This document shows positions 52,881-59,466 of a stretch of 64,000 nt of DNA, in pieces. Within the stretch, counting starts at the first letter, position 1. Each line of letters starts with the position of its first letter. The notes under the pieces were generated by a model that ran no database searches, had not been told where the DNA came from, and saw nothing but the letters and a program-made list of their open reading frames with translations. This stretch comes from Rhodobacter sp. (GTDB taxonomy: Bacteria; Pseudomonadota; Alphaproteobacteria; Rhodobacterales; Rhodobacteraceae). The stretch spans positions 310,001 through 374,000 of the forward strand of contig JAIXUH010000013.1 of assembly GCA_027484145.1 (NCBI GenBank), given 5' to 3'. The position numbers and the translations under genes are program-made.

Positions 52881-53159
52881 TTACTGTCCTGCAATCAGGG
52901 GAATAATCCCGTCGGTAAAGAAACTGACGAGGGTCGAGGTCATAAAGCTCATCGACACCCAAAAGACGGCGAGCATCGCACCCACCTTGGGCACAAAGGT
53001 CAGCGTCATTTCCTGAATCGAGGTCAGGGCCTGAAACAGGCCAACCGCGACCCCGGCCACAAGGGCCACCACAAGCAGCGGCGCCGAAATGATGACGGCA
53101 ATCCACAGGCCCTGGCGTAGCGTGTCGAAGATGACGCTTTCGGTCACAAGACCGCTCAT
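52881..53159 (-). CDS. fliQ: Flagellar export protein FliQ
   Basis: 92 aa, two transmembrane helices (WIAVIISAPLLVVALVAG and AMLAVFWVSMSFMTSTLVSF) with the conserved AVGLFQALTSIQEMTLTFVP between. Four copies join the FliPQR gate. The start overlaps the fliE stop. Confidence 0.95.
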   Translation of the reverse strand: MSGLVTESVIFDTLRQGLWIAVIISAPLLVVALVAGVAVGLFQALTSIQEMTLTFVPKVGAMLAVFWVSMSFMTSTLVSFFTDGIIPLIAGQ

Positions 53160-53446
53160 ACCGGCATCCGCAGGATTTCCTGATAGGCCTCGACCACCCG
53201 GTCGCGCACGGTGACCACGGTTTCGACTGCCGTTTGCGAGGCGGCCAAAGCCTCGACGAGGGCATGGGGGTCCGCGCCACCTGTCATGGCGGCGCGGGCC
53301 GTTTCTTCGCCTTTGTTCAGGGTTTCCGCAAAGCTGCCCAGAAAACGGGCAGCCCCGTCTTCGGCCGAGTGCGGCTGCAATTCCGGTGCCGCGGCTGAGC
53401 GGGTTTGCGTATAGGCCTGTGCGGCCAGGGACTTTCTGACATCCAT
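53156..53446 (-). CDS. fliE: Hook-basal body protein FliE
   Basis: 96 aa. FliE pattern in FLGSFAETLNKGEETARAAM and VVTVRDRVVEAYQEILRMPV at the C-terminus. Links the MS ring to the rod. Between flgC (11 bases upstream) and fliQ. Confidence 0.92.
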   Translation of the reverse strand: MDVRKSLAAQAYTQTRSAAAPELQPHSAEDGAARFLGSFAETLNKGEETARAAMTGGADPHALVEALAASQTAVETVVTVRDRVVEAYQEILRMPV

Positions 53447-53457
53447 TCTGGATCTCC

Positions 53458-53835
53458 CTAAAGACGTATGAGGTCGAACAGGCTTTGCGTCATCTGCCGT
53501 GCCTGATCGAACAGTTTGAGGTTCGCCTCATAGCTGCGCTGCGCTTCGCGGGCGTCAGCGATTTCGATCACCAGATCGACATTCGATCCATCATAGTGAC
53601 CGGTATCGTCGGCCATCGGGTGGCCGGGATCGTAAATTCGGTCAGGCGCCCGCTGATCGAGGCGCACAGGGCCAGGCTCGACCATACCGCCCTCAACCAC
53701 CTGAAAAGACGTCACTTTGCGGTGATATCCCGGCGTATCGGCATTGGCGATGTTTTCCGACACATGGCGCAGCCGCATCGCCTGTGACTGCATACCCGAG
53801 GCGGAAAGGGACAAGGATTTCAACAGATCACTCAT
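53458..53835 (-). CDS. flgC: Proximal rod protein FlgC
   Basis: 125 aa. SLSASGMQSQAMRLRHVSEN with IANADTPGYHRKV at the N-terminus and SYEANLKLFDQARQMTQSLF at the C-terminus. Nine bases below flgB. Confidence 0.95.
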   Translation of the reverse strand: MSDLLKSLSLSASGMQSQAMRLRHVSENIANADTPGYHRKVTSFQVVEGGMVEPGPVRLDQRAPDRIYDPGHPMADDTGHYDGSNVDLVIEIADAREAQRSYEANLKLFDQARQMTQSLFDLIRL

Positions 53836-53844
53836 TGCCTACCC

Positions 53845-54228
53845 CTATGCATTTCGACCAAGCGATGTGCGCAGGATCGCGGATGTACTGCGATAGACGG
53901 CCAGCGCCATTTCATGGCTTTGCCGCGCCTCGACCGCCTTCATCATCTGCAAATCCAGCGACACATCATTGCCGTTCGGTTGCATCGCGCCGCCGGCGGC
54001 CTGCACCGCAACCGGCGTTGCCCCGATCACACGGCCCAGATGCCCCGGCCGCGTGGCCTTCAGCCGAAAGTCATCCGCCCGATAGCTGCTGGCGAAATCG
54101 ACCGCGTCTTGGGCGCGGTAACCGGGCGTATCGGCATTGGCCACATTGCGGGCAATGGTTCCCAACCGGGCACCGGAGTGGGTGGCAAGTGCCTGTGCCA
54201 TTCTGGTCAGTTCTAGTTTTTGAAACAT
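53845..54228 (-). CDS. flgB: Proximal rod protein FlgB
   Basis: 127 aa. FQKLELTRMAQALATHSGAR, NVANADTPGYRAQD, and MMKAVEARQSHEMALAVYR at the C-terminus. Start at 54228; an in-frame upstream start at 54255 adds nine residues that do not fit the family. First gene of the nine-gene flgB-fliL run, divergent from fliI. Confidence 0.94.
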   Translation of the reverse strand: MFQKLELTRMAQALATHSGARLGTIARNVANADTPGYRAQDAVDFASSYRADDFRLKATRPGHLGRVIGATPVAVQAAGGAMQPNGNDVSLDLQMMKAVEARQSHEMALAVYRSTSAILRTSLGRNA

Positions 54229-54266
54229 CGGGGCTTCTCCCTCGACCTGCTTCACCAGTTCTTAGG

Positions 54267-54294
54267 GGTGATTCCTTTAGAAACAGTAATCACC
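54267..54294. promoter_or_regulatory. Inverted repeat between flgB and fliI
   Basis: GGTGATT and AATCACC form a perfect 7-bp inverted repeat with a 14-base spacer in the 84-base gap between two divergent flagellar units. It may bind a dimeric regulator of both. Confidence 0.35.
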
Positions 54295-54312
54295 GAACAA
54301 AGAGAGAACCCG

Positions 54313-55623
54313 ATGGCAGATTTATTCGCACCTCTTGCGCAGGAACTGGGCCGGATTGCCGTGTCGCGCCCCTTGGGCCGGGTGGTTTCCATCGGTGCCG
54401 GAACCCTGACGATCCGCGGTTTGCACCATCTGGCCGCGCTGGGCGACCGCGTTGCCATCGGCGGGCCGCGCGTCATGGGGGGGGAGGTTGTGGGCCTGAC
54501 CGATGGCGCGCTGACCGTGCTGCCGGATGACGGTCTGCAAGGGCTTGGCATCGGCGCCGAGGTCACAGTGCAGGGGCCCGCAGAAATTGCGCCCGACAAT
54601 TCATGGATGGGGCGTGTGGTTGATCCTTTGGGCAGGCCGCTAGACGGGCGGCCGCTTTATCCGGGGGCGGTGGCGCGGACCTTGCTTTCCCCCCCACCGG
54701 CGCCCGCACAGCGCCGCCGTCTGGGCCAGCGGCTCAGCACGGGCAAGGCCGCCTTTGATACGGTGCTGCCCATCGTGCGCGGCCAACGGATCGGCCTTTT
54801 CGCGGGCTCGGGGGTCGGGAAATCCAGCCTGCTGGGGACATTCGCCCGCAATCTTCAGGCGGATGTGGTGGTGATTGCCCTGATCGGCGAGCGCGGGCGA
54901 GAGCTTCGTGAGTTCACCGAATTCGTGCTGGGGCCTGCGGGCATGCGGCGCAGCGTGGTTGTTGCTGCGACGTCTGACCAATCGCCGCTGCTGCGGCGGC
55001 GCTGTGCGCTGGCAGGTATGGCGGTGGCCGAGCATTTTCGCGATCAGGGCCTGCACGTGCTGTTTCTGGCGGACAGCGTGACCCGCTTTGCCGAAGCGCA
55101 CCGCGAAATCGCTCTGGCCGGGGGCGAACCGGCCAGTTTGCGCGGCTATCCGCCTTCGTTGCAGCACGCCATCATGTCGTTGGCTGAACGGGCCGGGCCG
55201 GGGCCCGAGGGGGCGGGGGATATCACCGGGATCTTTTCGGTTCTGGTGCCGGGGTCTGACATGGATGAACCCGTGGCAGATATCCTGCGTGGTGTCCTTG
55301 ATGGCCATGTCGTTCTCAGCCGGCAGATTGCCGAACGCGGCCGCTATCCTGCCATCGATCTGCTGCGGTCGGTTTCCCGCAGCCTGCCTTGGGCCGCAAC
55401 GACCGATGAGAATGAGCTGATCGCAAAGGCACGGCGCATTCTGTCCAGCTGGGAACGGGCCGAGATGATGGTTCAGGCCGGCCTTTACCAGAAGGGCTCT
55501 GACCCGATGGTCGATCAGGCGATCAGGCTTTGGCCCGGTCTGGATGCCTTTCTGGCAGAAGATGCCCCCGCAGGTGGTCTGGTCGGCAGTTTTCAACGGC
55601 TGCAGGCCTGTCTGCAATCGTGA
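54313..55623 (+). CDS. fliI: Flagellar export ATPase FliI
   Basis: 436 aa. F1-beta-like ATPase that energises export. Walker A AGSGVGKS at 164-171, Walker B region HVLFLADSVTRFAEA, SLRGYPPSLQH and the P-loop preceding FliI signature GIFSVLVPGSDMDEPVADIL. Start at 54313 chosen because residues before it, back to 54220, overlap flgB. Single gene; its stop abuts the DUF1217 stop from the other strand. Confidence 0.96.
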   Translation: MADLFAPLAQELGRIAVSRPLGRVVSIGAGTLTIRGLHHLAALGDRVAIGGPRVMGGEVVGLTDGALTVLPDDGLQGLGIGAEVTVQGPAEIAPDNSWMGRVVDPLGRPLDGRPLYPGAVARTLLSPPPAPAQRRRLGQRLSTGKAAFDTVLPIVRGQRIGLFAGSGVGKSSLLGTFARNLQADVVVIALIGERGRELREFTEFVLGPAGMRRSVVVAATSDQSPLLRRRCALAGMAVAEHFRDQGLHVLFLADSVTRFAEAHREIALAGGEPASLRGYPPSLQHAIMSLAERAGPGPEGAGDITGIFSVLVPGSDMDEPVADILRGVLDGHVVLSRQIAERGRYPAIDLLRSVSRSLPWAATTDENELIAKARRILSSWERAEMMVQAGLYQKGSDPMVDQAIRLWPGLDAFLAEDAPAGGLVGSFQRLQACLQS

Positions 55624-56436
55624 TCAGCGGTTCCGCCCGAATGAGACGTTCTGCAACAGCACAATGGCCGTCTGCGCACTGCTGAAACCGGTGGTAGAGG
55701 CCTCGATATCGGCCCGTACCAGAAACTGCCGGATCAGTTTTTCCTGCTTCTCGGCATTTATGAACTGACCTACGGTTTCGTCGCCAAACACCGAACGGGC
55801 GCGCGTTTTCAGTATTTCAACCTGTTTGTCGACATCCAGCGCTCCAAAAGATGCAGGCAAACCGAACGCCTTTTCAAACACAGACCGCAAGGGCGTGCTG
55901 CCGATAACTGAAAACCACTTTGCCTGCTCGCTCATCCCGGATCGGGCAAGATCGGACAACTCATCCCCCAGGTTCAGCGCCAGACGCATGTTGCCGTCTT
56001 GTTGACCCACAGCGACTGCAAACTGGCGTTCCTTGTAGGCGGCGAGCATCTTGTCCGGAAAATCGGAGATCTTGTTCCTTGGCACCGAAAGGTCGCCAAA
56101 GCCAAAGGCAACGGCGAGTTTCTGATAACGCTTGTCAGCCAGTTTGTTCGCCAGCGCATCGGGCTTCAACGTGCCGTCTTCCAGCACCTTGCGAATAAAA
56201 GCCTTGTTCGGCATGTCCGCCTCAAGTCCAAAGGCACCAAGGGCCACCCGCAACAACCGTGGGTCTGCCACAAGCTGGGCGGCGGTATCGATGCCGGCGA
56301 TCTTGCTGCGAAAGTAAGCCTCGTCCCGCTTGAGGGCGGGCTGCGCGTTGAAGGTCGCGGTCTGGGTGGCCATCGTCCGTTTCAGGAACGTCCATCCGGC
56401 ATAGCCACCCACAGGAAGCACGGGTGCAAAGGTCAT
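55624..56436 (-). CDS. DUF1217 flagellar-associated protein
   Basis: 270 aa. N-terminal VLPVGGYAGWTFLKRTMATQ, then tandem alpha-helical segments of DUF1217 (YFRSKIAGIDTAAQLVADPR, LLRVALGAFGLEADMPNKAF). This family is found with flagellar genes in alphaproteobacteria; the role is not established. The start overlaps the flbT stop (ATGA), so it is co-translated with the flagellin regulators. Confidence 0.85.
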   Translation of the reverse strand: MTFAPVLPVGGYAGWTFLKRTMATQTATFNAQPALKRDEAYFRSKIAGIDTAAQLVADPRLLRVALGAFGLEADMPNKAFIRKVLEDGTLKPDALANKLADKRYQKLAVAFGFGDLSVPRNKISDFPDKMLAAYKERQFAVAVGQQDGNMRLALNLGDELSDLARSGMSEQAKWFSVIGSTPLRSVFEKAFGLPASFGALDVDKQVEILKTRARSVFGDETVGQFINAEKQEKLIRQFLVRADIEASTTGFSSAQTAIVLLQNVSFGRNR

Positions 56437-56837
56437 GGCGGGCCAACCGCCATCAGCCGTTCTTCGCGCGGCAACAGACTGCGCAAGGCCTTGAGCGCAT
56501 GGTAATGCTGGTTTTCGACCACGGCCTTGCTGGCCACAGACAGCTGAAGGCGGCTGTCCGGATCTGTCATCACCTGACTGAGTTGTTCGATGCCCCGCAG
56601 CAGTTGCATCTGCGCGTCCGACGGGCTGACATCGCCGGACAGCACCAATTGCGCGATATAGCACACGCGCCTGACCGGGGTGTTCACCTCCTCCGGGTGG
56701 ATCGCGTCGCGAAGCCGAAGGATGTTTGCATTGGGCGTCATCACCGCCAGACGCGACCGGCGATCTCCGTTCTCAATCACCGCGCCGTTGATCAGCACAC
56801 GTTCGTGCGGGCCAAGTTTCAGAACCAAACCGCTCAT
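56433..56837 (-). CDS. flbT: Flagellin mRNA regulator FlbT
   Basis: 134 aa. LVLKLGPHERVLINGAVIEN, PVRRVCYIAQLVLSGD and VENQHYHALKALRSLLPREE match FlbT. In Caulobacter FlbT binds flagellin mRNA and limits its translation. GGAGGAGG precedes the ATG at 56837; the start overlaps the flaF stop. Confidence 0.94.
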   Translation of the reverse strand: MSGLVLKLGPHERVLINGAVIENGDRRSRLAVMTPNANILRLRDAIHPEEVNTPVRRVCYIAQLVLSGDVSPSDAQMQLLRGIEQLSQVMTDPDSRLQLSVASKAVVENQHYHALKALRSLLPREERLMAVGPP

Positions 56838-57211
56838 GCGCCTCCTCCATGTCCACGCAGGCCGCGCATCACGGCAGAGTTGATGTCGATCAGCACATCG
56901 ACAGTGGCCTGGCCATCCAGAACCGCGCGGCTGTGACGTTCTGAGAATTCGTACAGGTAGAATAGCTGCGCCCGCAGGCTGGCTGGCAGGCCATTGCCGG
57001 TGGATGCCACATCGGCTGCCAGAGTGGACCAAAGGGTCAGATTCTGGTGCAGCGCATCTGCAAGTGCGGGAAAATCGTCCTTTCGCTTGGGCCATGCGGC
57101 CGCAAGCAGTTTGGTCACCCGCGCCAAAGCCTCGTATTCGATGCTCCGCATGGGGCGCAACGTGGCATCCGGGGGCGCGTATCCGGTTTTCGGTTGGGTC
57201 AGGGCGGACAA
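56834..57211 (-). CDS. flaF: Flagellin regulator FlaF
   Basis: 125 aa. N-terminal TGYAPPDATLRPMRSIEYEA then ALARVTKLL, and LWSTLAADVASTGNGLPASL match FlaF, the alphaproteobacterial partner of FlbT in flagellin synthesis. The start is a TTG with AAGGA upstream; the family's conserved N-terminal stretch needs this start rather than the internal ATG at 57151. Confidence 0.92.
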   Translation of the reverse strand: MSALTQPKTGYAPPDATLRPMRSIEYEALARVTKLLAAAWPKRKDDFPALADALHQNLTLWSTLAADVASTGNGLPASLRAQLFYLYEFSERHSRAVLDGQATVDVLIDINSAVMRGLRGHGGGA

Positions 57212-57246
57212 GGGCGAATCCTTCGCTGTTTGTTACGGTTCAGCGG

Positions 57247-57271
57247 AAAGGGCCGGGGCTTCCCCCGGCCC
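57247..57271 (-). terminator. Rho-independent terminator of fliC
   Basis: Stem GGGCCGGGG/CCCCGGCCC with a short loop followed by TTT on the minus strand, immediately after the flagellin stop. Confidence 0.75.
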
Positions 57272-57277
57272 AACCCG

Positions 57278-58558
57278 TCAGCGGAACAGAGCGAGGATGC
57301 TTTGCGGGGCCTGGTTGGCGATCGACAGAGATTGGGTTGCCAGCTGCTGCTGAACCTGCAGTGCCTGCAACCGGGCCGAGGCTTCTTCCATGTTGGTATC
57401 CACCATCGACCCGATGCCGGACTTCAGCGAATCGACCAGACTGCTGACAAAGGACTGCTGCACATCGATCCGCTTTTGCGCTGTACCGAAATCAGACGCC
57501 GCCTGAATCGCGGTCTGGGTCAGACCTTCGATCACGCTCAGCGCAGCCTCGGCCCCGGCCGAGGTTGACACATCAACGTCGCGCAGCAGTTCAAGGCCGC
57601 CGCCCGCCGTACCGCCGGTGGTAACGGCAGAGGCCGAGGTCACGCTGGCGGTGGTGTTGTTGGTGATTGCGACCCCCGCCGTACCCGAGAAGGCCGCGAC
57701 AAAGTTCGCGCCAGCCTTCTTGGCTTCAAAGTTGATGCGATCCACCAGACCCTTGGCAATGTCAGTCACGTTGTCGCCATCACGTGCGACGTAGTTCAGT
57801 GTTGCCGAGATGCCGGTCAGGCCCGAGATGGTATAGGTATCGCCAGCCAGAACACGGTTGCCACCACGTGCCGCCGTACCGGTATCACCCACGATCGTGA
57901 TGGTGCCGGTCGCACCGGCGGCAATGGCACCTGCGCCGGTGGCGGCGGTGGCGGCGGCAATGTCGGTGCCGGCGCCGGCGGTGCGGGCGGCCGTCCCAAG
58001 GTCAGCCTTCGAGACATTGATGCTGGACGACGCGACCCCGGACGAGCTGCGGTCAAGCGAGGAAAGGATGGACATCACGCTGGAACCGAGGATGCCAGCG
58101 CCGGCACCCGTATTGCCGACAATCTGCGCCACCGTTGCACCGCCCTGCCGATTTGACAGCAGGTTCAGCCCGTTGAGCTGCGCCGCACCAACGACCGAGC
58201 CGATCTGATCGCGCAATGCCGAAACATCGGCCTGAATCTTCGTGCGGTCCACGTTCTCTTCCTGGGACGCAACGATCTTGCCCTTGATCTCGGTCAACAG
58301 GTCGGTGATCTGTTCCGCCGCAGACCGCGCCACAGCGATGGTCGACGAGCCGAGCGACAGGCTGTCCGAGATGCCCTTGAAGCCTTTCACGTCGGATTCC
58401 ATGGTTTTCGAGATGGCCCAGACGGCAGCATTGTCGCTTGCCGAGCCCACGGATTTGCCGGTCGAGATCTGCGACTGGACAATGCCCATATTCTTGTTGA
58501 TGGACTTCATGGTCTGAAGGGCCACCATCGCGCCGTTGTTCGTAAGAATGGACGACAT
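57278..58558 (-). CDS. fliC: Flagellin
   Basis: 426 aa. Conserved D0/D1 N-terminus (SSILTNNGAMVALQTMKSIN, QISTGKSVGSASDNAAVWAI) and C-terminus (RIDVQQSFVSSLVDSLKSGI, IANQAPQSILALFR). The central D2/D3 part, about residues 165-310, is Ala/Gly/Thr-rich and variable as expected for the exposed surface. Single-gene unit bounded by a hairpin upstream and a terminator downstream; no certain promoter was found in the 212-base upstream gap. Confidence 0.96.
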   Translation of the reverse strand: MSSILTNNGAMVALQTMKSINKNMGIVQSQISTGKSVGSASDNAAVWAISKTMESDVKGFKGISDSLSLGSSTIAVARSAAEQITDLLTEIKGKIVASQEENVDRTKIQADVSALRDQIGSVVGAAQLNGLNLLSNRQGGATVAQIVGNTGAGAGILGSSVMSILSSLDRSSSGVASSSINVSKADLGTAARTAGAGTDIAAATAATGAGAIAAGATGTITIVGDTGTAARGGNRVLAGDTYTISGLTGISATLNYVARDGDNVTDIAKGLVDRINFEAKKAGANFVAAFSGTAGVAITNNTTASVTSASAVTTGGTAGGGLELLRDVDVSTSAGAEAALSVIEGLTQTAIQAASDFGTAQKRIDVQQSFVSSLVDSLKSGIGSMVDTNMEEASARLQALQVQQQLATQSLSIANQAPQSILALFR

Positions 58559-58722
58559 ATTTACGTTCCTTCACAGGGCCGCGCTTTTCGCGGCTTAAAG
58601 CGCTGCCCGCCAAGGCAGCTGGAAGGGCATTCTTGCCTGTGCCGCCGGAGAACCTTTGGGGTATCGACCTTTGGCGCCACCCCGACCTCGGGGCGCAGTG
58701 CCGATCAAACCCCTGATCCCCT

Positions 58723-58761
58723 AATCAGCGGTGAACGACACAGGGTCATTCTCCGCTGATT
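58723..58761. repeat. Long hairpin between flgN-like gene and fliC promoter
   Basis: AATCAGCGG and CCGCTGATT form a perfect 9-bp outer stem; an inner GAATGAC/GTCGTTC pairing (one G-T) extends it. It starts ten bases after the flgN-like stop. No T-run follows, so it may act as an mRNA 3' end or as a regulatory structure. Confidence 0.5.
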
Positions 58762-58770
58762 TGAGTCAAT

Positions 58771-59085
58771 TCAGACACGACGCGGCTTTGCCGGAGCCAA
58801 AGGAAGGGTCGCGCGCACGCCAGTCTTGTCATAGGTTGTCAGCCCCTTGGCGGCATCGGCAATGTCGGCCAGCCGCCGCCGCGCCGATTTCACGCCCGAC
58901 ATGGCGGCATCAAGGCACAGGGCGTTGCGTTGCGCCTGTTTACGGATCCGTTGCGCCTCGGCGGCCGTCAGGGTCTGCGGGTTCGCCGCCTGCAGCGCCG
59001 GGGCAAGTTCGGCCAGCCGGGCCAGTTCCCCGCGAAGCAGCGCACCGTGCATATCGTCCAGAATCACCGCGATCTCATGGGGCAT
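58771..59085 (-). CDS. FlgN-like flagellar chaperone candidate
   Basis: 104 aa, helical: IAVILDDMHGALLRGELARL, LTAAEAQRIRKQAQRNALCL and a basic Pro-rich C-terminus. The pattern fits FlgN-type export chaperones for hook-associated proteins, but it is weakly conserved. GAGGAGG precedes ATG 59085, which overlaps the FlgJ-like gene by 11 bases. Confidence 0.65.
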   Translation of the reverse strand: MPHEIAVILDDMHGALLRGELARLAELAPALQAANPQTLTAAEAQRIRKQAQRNALCLDAAMSGVKSARRRLADIADAAKGLTTYDKTGVRATLPLAPAKPRRV

Positions 59086-59356
59086 GCGGGGCCTCCTCGG
59101 CGCGGACAAGGGCACGGAACAGCGTTTCAGCCAGCCCGATTCCCCCCTTTTCCACGATCAGTCTGGCCTGTTCATCGCGCAGGAACGAGCTGAACTGTTC
59201 TTCCCCCGTGCCACCGGAAAAGCTGCCCTCTTGCGGTGCAAGTCCAGCGTGAGCAAGCATTTCTGACAGAAAGGCCGCTTCCAGTTCTTCCGCCTTTTGC
59301 CGCAGCTTTGCCTGCAGGTCGGGGGGGAAAACGGCCCCGATGGGATGTGGTTGCAT
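59075..59356 (-). CDS. FlgJ-type rod-binding protein without muramidase domain
   Basis: 93 aa. Rod-binding domain: LRQKAEELEAAFLSEMLAHA, FSGGTGEEQFSSFLRDEQAR and GGIGLAETLFRAL. Only this domain is present; enteric FlgJ carries a muramidase as well. GGAGAA lies seven bases before ATG 59356. The separate SLT gene at 44765 may supply wall cutting. Confidence 0.85.
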   Translation of the reverse strand: MQPHPIGAVFPPDLQAKLRQKAEELEAAFLSEMLAHAGLAPQEGSFSGGTGEEQFSSFLRDEQARLIVEKGGIGLAETLFRALVRAEEAPHAP

Positions 59357-59402
59357 CTGGATTCTCCAATGGTTCGCATTTTCCGGACTCTCCATGGTCG
59401 AG

Positions 59403-59417
59403 GTAAACAGCCGGTAA
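59403..59417. promoter_or_regulatory. CtrA-like paired half-sites
   Basis: Between the divergent flgJ-like and fliK genes, GTAA is repeated with a 7-base gap; on the minus strand this reads TTAC-N7-TTAC. CtrA sites are TTAA-N7-TTAA, so each half has one mismatch. The ancestral alphaproteobacterial flagellum is often CtrA-controlled. Confidence 0.25.
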
Positions 59418-59466
59418 GCATTCTGCGGCATCGTCAGGGAAACCTCGGCAGAAGTCGGACCAGAAC

